A stretch of 32,647 nt of DNA from contig JAABQK010000027.1 of the NCBI GenBank assembly GCA_011391495.1, positions 1 to 32,647 on the forward strand. Direction: 5' to 3'. This document shows positions 1 through 7,010 of the stretch, piece by piece. The first letter of the stretch is position 1, and each line of letters starts with the position of its first letter. This DNA is from Hydrogenophaga sp. (GTDB taxonomy: Bacteria; Pseudomonadota; Gammaproteobacteria; Burkholderiales; Burkholderiaceae_C). Made by a program: the position numbers and the translations under genes. A model generated the notes under the pieces. The model did no database searches. It worked only from the letters and a program-made list of their open reading frames with translations, and was not told the origin of the DNA.

Positions 1-185
1 TCGACGAGTGCCTGCTGTACCTGGCGCCCAGGCTGCTGGGCACCGGACGCGGGCTGGCCAGCTTCGGCCCGCTGGGACGGCTGGACGAGGGTGTTTCGCT
101 GGGCTACCAATCGGTCGAGCGTGTCGGAAACGACCTGCGCATCGTGGCCCGTGTGACCGGCCGGGATGCTTTCCTGAACCCCTGA
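1..185 (+). CDS. ribD: RibD, C-terminal end of the riboflavin deaminase/reductase (partial)
   Basis: Only the last 60 codons are present, read in the frame beginning at base 3 and ending at TGA 183-185. The fragment starts DECLLYLAPRLLGTGRGLA, which resembles the end of the reductase domain of RibD, where a D-E-L-L-Y-x-A-P-x-L-L-G segment is usual. In that family the reductase half reduces 5-amino-6-(5-phosphoribosylamino)uracil with NADPH in the cytoplasm, and the deaminase half (outside this window) precedes it. The neighbours support the call: ribE, ribBA and ribH follow on the same strand. The gap to ribE is 114 bases. The protein cannot be assessed for completeness because the start lies outside the window. 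Confidence 0.85.
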   Translation, partial: DECLLYLAPRLLGTGRGLASFGPLGRLDEGVSLGYQSVERVGNDLRIVARVTGRDAFLNP

Positions 186-287
186 GGCGCCCCACTCCCG
201 GCGCACCGACACCGGGTTTTCATCCTGCGGCGCCGACATTTCTGTCACCGCCATGGCCCCGGCCCGGAAAGGCTCGCCAAACCCTGC

Positions 288-293
288 GAAAAT
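288..293 (+). promoter_or_regulatory. Possible -10 hexamer immediately before ribE
   Basis: GAAAAT is followed by exactly six bases and then the ribE ATG at 300. If it is a -10 element, transcription would begin at or next to the A of the start codon, giving a leaderless mRNA. No convincing -35 box is visible at the expected spacing, and ribE could equally be read through from ribD. Confidence 0.25.
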
Positions 294-299
294 ACGCCC

Positions 300-947
300 A
301 TGTTTACCGGCATCATCACCGGCGTGGGGCGCATCGCCGCCCTCCACGCTCTGGGCAGCTCTTTGGACCACGGCAAGCGACTCACGATCGAGGCGCCGCC
401 GGGATATCTCGACGACGTGGGCCTGGGCGACAGCATCGCGCTCAACGGCGCCTGCATGACCGTCACCTCGCTGGACCTGCCCCGGCGCCAGTTCACCATC
501 GACATTTCCGCCGAATCGTTGGCCCGCACCACCGGGCTGGCTGAGGTCGGGCACCGCGTCAACCTGGAAAAGGCGCTGCGCGCCCAGGACCGTCTGGGCG
601 GCCACATTGTGTCTGGCCATGTGGATGGCATCGGCAGCGTCACCCGTTTTGCCCGGGTGGGTGAAAGCTGGGAACTGCGCGTGATGGCGCCCCCCGAACT
701 GGGCAAGTACCTCGCCTACAAGGGATCCATCACCGTCAACGGCGTGAGCCTGACGGTGAACCGGGTGCAGGACGGCGCGGCCGGCTGCGAGTTCAGCATC
801 AACCTCATCCCGCACACGGTGGACAACACCGCGCTGGGCCAGTTGACCGAGGGCAGCCAGGTCAACCTGGAAATCGACACCGTTGCACGCTATGTGGAGC
901 GCATGCTCAGCGCCGGCAACACCTTCCCGAAAGACATCACCGCATGA
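300..947 (+). CDS. ribE: Riboflavin synthase, alpha chain
   Basis: Predicted 215 aa, the usual length of the trimeric enzyme that dismutates two 6,7-dimethyl-8-ribityllumazine molecules to riboflavin plus a pyrimidine product. The protein opens with the family signature MFTGIITGVG and shows the internal duplication of two lumazine-binding barrels: LNGACMTVTSL near residues 48-58 and its counterpart VNGVSLTVNRV near 146-156. The conserved GHIVSGHVDG lies at 101-110 and includes the family histidine H102. The start at 300 is chosen because it gives this signature at residue 1. No Shine-Dalgarno sequence precedes it; instead a GAAAAT hexamer ends six bases before the ATG (see the promoter entry). 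The stop overlaps the next start as ATGA, so ribE and ribBA are translationally coupled. No FMN riboswitch is seen in the preceding 114-base gap. Confidence 0.95.
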   Translation: MFTGIITGVGRIAALHALGSSLDHGKRLTIEAPPGYLDDVGLGDSIALNGACMTVTSLDLPRRQFTIDISAESLARTTGLAEVGHRVNLEKALRAQDRLGGHIVSGHVDGIGSVTRFARVGESWELRVMAPPELGKYLAYKGSITVNGVSLTVNRVQDGAAGCEFSINLIPHTVDNTALGQLTEGSQVNLEIDTVARYVERMLSAGNTFPKDITA

Positions 948-2074
948 ACGCCCCTGAAACCCTGGCGCCGGTTGCCATTTCCCCTGTTGAAGACATCGTG
1001 GCCGACATGCGCGCCGGGCGCATCGTGATCCTGGTGGACGAAGAAGACCGCGAAAACGAGGGCGACCTGGTGCTCGCTGCCGATCACGTGACCCCCGAAG
1101 CCATCAACTTCATGGCGCGCTTTGGTCGCGGCCTGATCTGCCTCACGCTCACCCGCGAGCGCTGCGAGCAACTCAAGCTGCCACCTATGGTGGCGCGCAA
1201 CGGCGACAAAAAAGGCACGGCCTTCACCGTGTCGATCGAGGCCGCCGAGGGCGTGACGACGGGCATCTCGGCGGCCGACCGCTCGCGCACGGTGCAGGCG
1301 GCCGTCAGCCCGTCCGCCCAGCCAGACGATCTGGTGCAGCCGGGTCACATCTTCCCGCTGCAGGCGGTGGAAGGCGGCGTGCTCATGCGTGCTGGCCACA
1401 CCGAAGCGGGTTGCGACCTGGCCGCCATGGCTGGCTGCAGTCCGGCGTCCGTGATCTGCGAGATCATGAAAGACGACGGCACCATGGCCCGCCTGCCCGA
1501 CCTGCAGATTTTTGCCGCTCAGCACGGCCTGAAGATCGGCACCATCGCCGACCTGATCGAACACCGCAGCCGCAACGAATCCCTGGTGCAGAAACTGGGA
1601 ACCCGCGCGATCAACACCGCGTTTGGCGAGTTCAGCGCCACCGCCTTCCGCGACCAACCGAGCGGTGCGCTGCACCTGGCCCTGGTCAAGGGCCAGTGGG
1701 CACCCGAGCAGAGCGTGGCTGTGCGCGTGCACGAGCCCCTGTCGGTGCTGGACGCCCTGGAAGTCGGTCGCTCCATGCACAGCTGGAGCCTGGAAGCCAG
1801 CCTGCGCCACATCGCCGATGCGGGCGCCGGCGTGGCCGTGCTGCTCAACTGCGGTGAAACCGCCGAACAGCTGCTGGCACAGTTCGAAGGCACGGCGCGC
1901 TCGGCCCAGGCGCCCGAGCGAGGCCGCATGGACCTGCGCACCTACGGCGTGGGCGCGCAGATCCTGCGTGAATGCGGCGTGCACAAGATGCAGCTCATGG
2001 GCAACCCGCGCCGCATGCCCAGCATGACCGGCTACGGCCTTGAAATCACCGGGTACCTGGGCCGCAACGCCTGA
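944..2074 (+). CDS. ribBA: 3,4-dihydroxy-2-butanone-4-phosphate synthase fused to a degenerate GTP cyclohydrolase II-like domain (RibBX type)
   Basis: 376 aa. Residues 12-210 form a full RibB domain, which converts ribulose 5-phosphate to the four-carbon riboflavin precursor. The acidic loop [12 protein letters not shown] lies at 31-42, [11 protein letters not shown] at 106-116, and [13 protein letters not shown] at 148-160. Residues 215-376 align with GTP cyclohydrolase II, including [12 protein letters not shown] at 330-341 and [10 protein letters not shown] at 361-370. However, where active enzymes carry the zinc-binding segment (consensus about VHSECLTGD...RCDCG), this protein reads [18 protein letters not shown] at 260-277, with no cysteine. 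The three zinc cysteines are therefore absent and GTP cyclohydrolase activity is not expected. Proteobacterial RibB proteins with such an inactive partner domain have been described as RibBX. The start overlaps the ribE stop by four bases (ATGA); ribH follows after 32 bases. Confidence 0.93.
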   Translation: MNAPETLAPVAISPVEDIVADMRAGRIVILVDEEDRENEGDLVLAADHVTPEAINFMARFGRGLICLTLTRERCEQLKLPPMVARNGDKKGTAFTVSIEAAEGVTTGISAADRSRTVQAAVSPSAQPDDLVQPGHIFPLQAVEGGVLMRAGHTEAGCDLAAMAGCSPASVICEIMKDDGTMARLPDLQIFAAQHGLKIGTIADLIEHRSRNESLVQKLGTRAINTAFGEFSATAFRDQPSGALHLALVKGQWAPEQSVAVRVHEPLSVLDALEVGRSMHSWSLEASLRHIADAGAGVAVLLNCGETAEQLLAQFEGTARSAQAPERGRMDLRTYGVGAQILRECGVHKMQLMGNPRRMPSMTGYGLEITGYLGRNA

Positions 2075-2106
2075 CTCCCCCAACCTACCGAGAAACGGAT
2101 CCGCTC

Positions 2107-2571
2107 ATGTTCGGCGCAGACAAAGGCACCGCCCCACTGCTCGATGGCAAAAAACTGGCCATCGGGATCGTGCAGGCCCGATTCAACGAAGGCATCACCG
2201 ATGCGCTCTACAAGGCCTGCCACGCCGAGTTGCTGGCATTGGGCGTGCAGGAGAAGCACATCACCCACGTGAAGGTGCCGGGCGCGCTGGAAGTACCCGT
2301 GGCCCTGCAGGCCCTGGCCGAGCGCGACGACTTCGATGCGCTGATCGCCCTGGGCTGCATCATCCGTGGCGAAACCTATCACTTCGAACTGGTGGCCAAC
2401 GAATCCGGATCCGCGGTGACGCGCCTGGCGCTGGATTACCAGCTACCGATCGCCAACGCCATCCTCACCACCGAGAACCTCGAACAGGCCGTGGCCCGGC
2501 AGGAAGAAAAGGGCCGCGACGCGGCGCGCGTGGCGGTCGAAATGGTCCACGTGCTGGAAAACATCGGCTGA
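2107..2571 (+). CDS. ribH: 6,7-dimethyl-8-ribityllumazine synthase
   Basis: 154 aa, typical for the icosahedral or pentameric lumazine synthase that condenses the RibB product with 5-amino-6-ribitylaminouracil. Visible family motifs are QARFNEGIT near 23-31, [10 protein letters not shown] at 55-64 and [12 protein letters not shown] at 83-94, with the catalytic-type histidine H92. [11 protein letters not shown] at 121-131 ends with the conserved arginine that binds substrate phosphate. The gene sits 32 bases after ribBA and is the last riboflavin gene here. After its stop comes a structured intergenic element (2581-2665) before nusB, so downstream expression may be attenuated or the transcript processed at that point. 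No truncation or odd composition is seen. Confidence 0.96.
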   Translation: MFGADKGTAPLLDGKKLAIGIVQARFNEGITDALYKACHAELLALGVQEKHITHVKVPGALEVPVALQALAERDDFDALIALGCIIRGETYHFELVANESGSAVTRLALDYQLPIANAILTTENLEQAVARQEEKGRDAARVAVEMVHVLENIG

Positions 2572-2580
2572 CATGTCCAC

Positions 2581-2665
2581 CCCCGTCGCTTGCCCACTTC
2601 ATGTGGCCGCATCCCCCCTCCAGGGGGCAACACCTGCAGGTCGGCGAAGCCGAGCCTGCGGTGTT
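2581..2665 (+). repeat. Dispersed three-part hairpin element, copy A (after ribH)
   Basis: The element starts 10 bases after the ribH stop. Block 1 is CCCCGTCGCTT (2581-2591). Block 2 is a C-run/G-run hairpin, CCCCC 2614-2618 with GGGGG 2623-2627. Block 3 is a long hairpin: AACACC (2629-2634) with GGTGTT (2660-2665), CAG (2637-2639) with CTG (2656-2658), CGGC (2642-2645) with GCCG (2649-2652), and loop GAA. The same architecture recurs at 17364-17433 and 31435-31519 with different but still complementary bases. There is no T-run, so it is not a classical intrinsic terminator. The remaining bases before nusB hold no gene. Confidence 0.8.
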
Positions 2666-2704
2666 CCCGAATAAGCGAACCCCGCGCCTGCAAAGCTTCA
2701 TCAC

Positions 2705-3238
2705 ATGTCATCAGAAAACACCTCCATCCCCAAGCCGCGCAAGGCAGCCGACAAATCGGCACGCACCCGCGCGCGCGAGTTCGCCCTGCAGGCGCTCTAC
2801 CAGCACATGGTGGGCCGCAACGACGCGGGCGACATCGACGCCTTCACGCGCGACCTCGCCGGTTTCCACAAGGCCGACAGCGTGCACTACGACGCACTGC
2901 TGCACGGCTGCGTCGAGCAGGCCGACGCGCTGGATGCGCTCATCATCCCGCTGCTCGATCGTCCCTTGGCAGAGGTCTCGCCGATCGAGCGCGGCGTGTT
3001 GTGGATCGGCGCCTACGAGTTCCAGCATTGCCTGGACGTACCCTGGCGTGTGGTCATCAACGAATGCATCGAACTCGCGAAATCCTTCGGCGGCACCGAC
3101 GGTCACAAGTACGTCAACGGTGTGATGCACAAGCTGGCTGCACAGTTGCGCCCCGCCGAGGTGACCGCCGCGCCCGCCAAGGCACCAGGTCGCAATCCGG
3201 CGACCAAGCCAGACGCTGACGCCGGCGCCGCCGAATGA
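2705..3238 (+). CDS. nusB: Transcription antitermination factor NusB
   Basis: 177 aa. NusB binds boxA RNA with NusE (ribosomal protein S10) and promotes antitermination of rRNA operons. The helical NusB fold is recognisable from [19 protein letters not shown] near 19-37 at the N-terminus, [15 protein letters not shown] near 93-107, and [23 protein letters not shown] near the end of the domain (IELAKSFGG and [11 protein letters not shown] are the family hallmarks). The first 18 residues and a proline/alanine-rich tail of about 30 residues extend beyond the roughly 140-aa core and look disordered. It follows ribH, an order shared by many proteobacteria. A clear Shine-Dalgarno sequence is not visible before the ATG. 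The next gene begins 21 bases after the stop. Confidence 0.94.
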   Translation: MSSENTSIPKPRKAADKSARTRAREFALQALYQHMVGRNDAGDIDAFTRDLAGFHKADSVHYDALLHGCVEQADALDALIIPLLDRPLAEVSPIERGVLWIGAYEFQHCLDVPWRVVINECIELAKSFGGTDGHKYVNGVMHKLAAQLRPAEVTAAPAKAPGRNPATKPDADAGAAE

Positions 3239-3259
3239 GCACCCGCTGACGACACCGGC

Positions 3260-4480
3260 ATGAGGATTTCACAGCGCGCCCAGCGGGTCGAACCCTTTTA
3301 CGTGATGGAGCTGGCCAAGGCCGCGGCCGAGATGGCCGCGCGTGCCCGGCCCGGCGAGCGGTCCATGATCACGCTCAACATCGGCGAGCCGGACTTCACC
3401 GCGCCACCTCTGGTGCAGGCGGCCGCCGAGCGCGCCATCCGCGCCGGGCGCAGCCAGTACACCGCAGCCACCGGCCTGCCGGCGCTGCGCGAGGCCATCA
3501 GCGGCTGGTACGCCAGCCGTTTCGGACTCGACATCGACCCGGCCCGCATCGTGGTGACGGCCGGCGCCTCGGCCGCGCTGCAGCTCGCCTGCCTGGCGCT
3601 GATCGATGGCGGCGACGAGGTGCTGATGCCCGACCCGAGCTACCCCTGCAACCGGCAGTTCGTGCAGGCAGCCGAAGGCAAGGCGGTGCTGATTCCCTCC
3701 GGACCCGAGGATCGCTTCCAGCTCAGTGCGGCCCAGGTGCAGCAAGCCTGGAGCCCCGCCACGCGTGGCGTGCTGCTCGCCTCGCCCTCCAACCCCACCG
3801 GCACCTCGATCGCGCGCAGCGAGCTGGAGCAGATCGCCCGCTTCGTCCGCGCGAAGGGCGGCGTGACGCTGGTGGACGAGATCTACCTCGGCCTGAGCTT
3901 TGATGCCGACTATGGCCACAGCGCGCTCGGCCTGCCCGACGGACTGGGCGACGAAGTCATCAGCATCAACAGCTTCAGCAAGTACTTCAACATGACGGGC
4001 TGGCGCCTGGGCTGGCTGGTGCTGCCGCACGCGCTGGTGCCCGCGGTGGAGCGACTGGCACAGAACCTGTTCATCTGCGCCAGCACGATTGCGCAGCACG
4101 CTGCACTGGCCTGCTTCGAGCCGGAGAGTCTGGCCGAATACGAGCGCCGCCGCGCCGAGTTCAAGGCCCGGCGCGACTACTTCATCCCCGAACTCAACCG
4201 CCTGGGCCTCACGGTGCCGGTGATGCCCGACGGCGCGTTTTACGCCTGGGCCGACGTGCGCGGCCTGTGCAAGCGCTGGGGCATTCCGCCGCAGGGTGCT
4301 CGGCCTGACGAGGGCGGCAGCTGGGCGCTGGCTTTCGAGCTCATGAAGCGCTGCCAGCTCGCCACCACGCCGGGGCGCGATTTCGGCAGTGCGGAGCCCG
4401 GCCGCTATCTGCGCTTCTCGACCGCGAACTCGATGGCGCAGCTGCGCGAAGCCGTCGCCCGGCTGGAGGCCGCCCTGTGA
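3260..4480 (+). CDS. Pyridoxal-phosphate-dependent class I aminotransferase
   Basis: 406 aa, fold type I aspartate-aminotransferase family. Visible motifs are NIGEPDFTAPP at 40-50 (substrate loop), TAGASAALQLA at 100-110 (phosphate-binding turn), SPSNPTG at 175-181 with the cofactor-contacting N178, VDEIY at 205-209 with D206 that pairs with the pyridine nitrogen, and SFSKYFNMTGWRLGW at 238-252. K241 is the Schiff-base lysine. A late YLRFSTA segment supplies the carboxylate-binding arginine. The amino donor cannot be fixed from sequence; relatives are annotated as aspartate, alanine or aromatic aminotransferases. It lies 21 bases after nusB, and its stop overlaps the GTG start of ybgC, so the two are probably co-translated. 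Confidence 0.88.
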   Translation: MRISQRAQRVEPFYVMELAKAAAEMAARARPGERSMITLNIGEPDFTAPPLVQAAAERAIRAGRSQYTAATGLPALREAISGWYASRFGLDIDPARIVVTAGASAALQLACLALIDGGDEVLMPDPSYPCNRQFVQAAEGKAVLIPSGPEDRFQLSAAQVQQAWSPATRGVLLASPSNPTGTSIARSELEQIARFVRAKGGVTLVDEIYLGLSFDADYGHSALGLPDGLGDEVISINSFSKYFNMTGWRLGWLVLPHALVPAVERLAQNLFICASTIAQHAALACFEPESLAEYERRRAEFKARRDYFIPELNRLGLTVPVMPDGAFYAWADVRGLCKRWGIPPQGARPDEGGSWALAFELMKRCQLATTPGRDFGSAEPGRYLRFSTANSMAQLREAVARLEAAL

Positions 4481-4917
4481 ACCAGCCCGCCGGCAACCCG
4501 TTCGGCTGGCCGGTGCGCGTGTACTGGGAAGATACCGACGCCGGCGGCATCGTCTTCTATGCCAACTACCTGAAGTTTTTCGAACGCGCCCGCACCGAAT
4601 GGCTGCGCCATCTGGGGCTGGAGCAGCAGCGCCTGCGCGACGAAGTGGGTGGCCTGTTCGTCGTCACCGATGCCCGGTTGCGCTACCAGCGCCCGGCCCG
4701 GCTTGACGATTTGCTTCTGGTTACAGCCCGGGTGCTGGAAGCGGGCCGCGCCTCACTCACAATCGGGCAAACCGCGCTCCTGAATCCGCAGCAGCCGGAC
4801 AGCGGATCCGCCCTGCTGTGCGAGGGCACGATCCGCATCGGCTGGGTGGACGCAGCGAGCTTGCGACCGCAACGCATCCCGGCGGCGATCCTGGACGCGA
4901 TCCACCGCCCGGTCTGA
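4477..4917 (+). CDS. ybgC: Acyl-CoA thioesterase YbgC, Tol-Pal associated (hotdog fold)
   Basis: 146 aa, a single 4-hydroxybenzoyl-CoA-thioesterase-type hotdog domain. The signature VYWEDTDAGGIVFYANYLKF spans residues 15-34 and carries the conserved aspartates D19 and D21; FERARTEWLR follows directly. Escherichia coli YbgC hydrolyses short-chain or malonyl-type acyl-CoA in the cytoplasm and is the first gene of the tol-pal cluster, as here, where tolQ follows after 54 bases. The start codon is GTG (4477-4479) and overlaps the preceding TGA as GTGA; this start gives the normal family length. The substrate here is unknown. Confidence 0.92.
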   Translation: MNQPAGNPFGWPVRVYWEDTDAGGIVFYANYLKFFERARTEWLRHLGLEQQRLRDEVGGLFVVTDARLRYQRPARLDDLLLVTARVLEAGRASLTIGQTALLNPQQPDSGSALLCEGTIRIGWVDAASLRPQRIPAAILDAIHRPV

Positions 4918-4971
4918 GTCCGTCAGGCCGGTGAGACGAAACCTTTTTCAGACCTTCCGCATCACACAGCC

Positions 4972-5664
4972 ATGACCCAAGATCTCTCCATCGTCCAGTT
5001 CCTGCTCAACGCGAGCTGGGTCGTCCAGGCCGTGGTGGCGCTGCTGGTGGTGGTGTCCACCGTCAGTTGGGCCGCCATCTTCCGCAAGGTGTTTGCCCTG
5101 AAGCGCGTGAACGCCAAGAACGAAGACTTCGAGCGCGAGTTCTGGTCGGGGGCCAACCTCAACGACCTCTACGCCGCTGCCGCCCAGAGCGCGCGCCAGG
5201 CCGGCCCGATGGAACGCATCTTCGCCAGCGGCATGCGCGAATACCAGAAGCTGCGCGAGCGCCGCATCACCGACAGCGGAGCCCTGCTCGACGGCGCGCG
5301 CCGCGCCATGCGTGCGAGCTTCCAGCGCGAGCTCGACGCGCTGGAAGTGAACCTCTCGTTCCTGGCCTCGGTCGGATCGGTTTCGCCGTATGTGGGCCTG
5401 TTCGGCACGGTGTGGGGCATCATGCATGCCTTCACCGGCCTGGCCGCGCTCGCCCAGGTGACGCTCGCCACCGTGGCCCCCGGCATCGCAGAAGCGCTGG
5501 TGGCCACCGCCATCGGCCTGTTCGCAGCCATTCCCGCGGTGGTGGCCTACAACCGCTTCGCGCACGACATCGACCGCGTGGCCAACCGCATGGAGACCTT
5601 CATGGAAGAGTTCTCCAACATCCTGCAGCGCAACGTCGGCGCGCAATCGGCCTCTGGTCACTGA
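4972..5664 (+). CDS. tolQ: Tol system proton-channel subunit TolQ
   Basis: 230 aa, MotA/TolQ/ExbB family, inner membrane. Three hydrophobic segments are visible: about residues 15-38, 127-150 and 165-193. The large cytoplasmic loop between the first two contains the charged stretch typical of TolQ. The second and third segments hold the conserved ASVGSVSPYVGLFGTVWGIM and the small-residue-rich run GIAEALVATAIGLFAAIPAV that lines the channel. TolQ with TolR converts the proton motive force into movement of TolA, which helps outer-membrane constriction during division. It lies in the standard order ybgC-tolQ-tolR-tolA and is two bases from tolR. Confidence 0.95.
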   Translation: MTQDLSIVQFLLNASWVVQAVVALLVVVSTVSWAAIFRKVFALKRVNAKNEDFEREFWSGANLNDLYAAAAQSARQAGPMERIFASGMREYQKLRERRITDSGALLDGARRAMRASFQRELDALEVNLSFLASVGSVSPYVGLFGTVWGIMHAFTGLAALAQVTLATVAPGIAEALVATAIGLFAAIPAVVAYNRFAHDIDRVANRMETFMEEFSNILQRNVGAQSASGH

Positions 5665-5666
5665 CC

Positions 5667-6101
<435 letters not shown>

Positions 6102-6111
6102 GCCAAGTGCC

Positions 6112-6981
6112 ATGAGCAGCATCTTCCAGCTGTCCAGGCTCTCGCATGAGGAGCATCTGAGCCTGGCGCCGCCGCGCCAGGGACACTGGCTCGGACCGGT
6201 GGGACTGGCGCTGGTGGCACACGGCCTGCTGGTGGCGGCGCTGACCTGGGGCGTGGGCTGGAAGCAGGACGCCGAGCCCGCGGTGTTCGAAGCCGAGCTC
6301 TGGTCGCGCCTGCCGGTGGAAGCCGCACCACGTGCGCAGGAGCCGCCCGCGCTGCCACCGCCGCCGGAACCCAGGCCCATGGTCAAGACCGAACCACGCC
6401 CGGCACCGCCTCCGCCCGGTCCCAGCGAGGCACAGATTGCCACCCAGAAGGCGAAGCAGAAGGCCGCGGCCGAGCAGCGGGAACAGGAGAAGGAAGCGGC
6501 GCGCAAGAAGGCCGAGGCTGAGAAGCTGGCGGCGGAGAAACGCGCACTGGCCGACAAGAAAGCCGCCGAACAGAAACGCGAGCAGGATCGCAAGCAAGCC
6601 GACGAAAAACGGCTGGCCCAGCTGCGCGAAGACCAGATACGCCGCGTGATGGGGCAGGCTGGCGCCAGCGGCGGGCCGGCCGCCACCGGCACAGCCCAGC
6701 AGTCCAGTGGCCCGTCACCGGGCTATGGCGGCCGTGTGGCTGCGCGCATCAAGCCCAACGTGGTGTTCACCGAAACCGTCAACGGCAACCCGCGCGCCGA
6801 GGTTGAGGTGCGCACCCTGCCGGACGGCACCATCACCAGCCGGCGTCTGGTCAAGAGCAGCGGCAACGCCGCCTGGGACGACGCGGTGCTGCGCGCCATC
6901 GATCGCACCGGCTCGCTGCCGCGCGATACCGACGGCCGCGTACCCTCCCCGCTCATCATCGGCCTGCGCCCACAAGACTGA
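6112..6981 (+). CDS. tolA: TolA, energy-transducing envelope protein
   Basis: 289 aa. A single inner-membrane anchor lies at about 28-48. A proline-rich stretch (about 78-104) follows, then a long helical lysine/alanine/glutamate-rich segment (about 105-180), a glycine/serine linker, and a C-terminal domain of about 85 residues from GYGGRVAARIKPNVV onward. This last part resembles the TolA/TonB C-terminal fold that contacts TolB, Pal or colicins in the periplasm. The three-domain layout and the position after tolR make the identity firm. Unlike the classical cluster, tolB and pal do not follow: the next gene is a convergent histidine kinase whose stop is 29 bases away. Confidence 0.93.
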   Translation: MSSIFQLSRLSHEEHLSLAPPRQGHWLGPVGLALVAHGLLVAALTWGVGWKQDAEPAVFEAELWSRLPVEAAPRAQEPPALPPPPEPRPMVKTEPRPAPPPPGPSEAQIATQKAKQKAAAEQREQEKEAARKKAEAEKLAAEKRALADKKAAEQKREQDRKQADEKRLAQLREDQIRRVMGQAGASGGPAATGTAQQSSGPSPGYGGRVAARIKPNVVFTETVNGNPRAEVEVRTLPDGTITSRRLVKSSGNAAWDDAVLRAIDRTGSLPRDTDGRVPSPLIIGLRPQD

Positions 6982-7010
6982 GCCACCGCAGGCCCGGACC
7001 GCAAACGCGA

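Noticed and set aside
186..299. FMN riboswitch before ribE
   Set aside because: The conserved riboswitch blocks (such as AGGGGCGGG-type helices) are not present. A riboswitch for the operon could only lie upstream of the window.
2666..2704. Small ORF before nusB
   Set aside because: Frames here are short and overlap the structured element; no ribosome site or recognisable protein.
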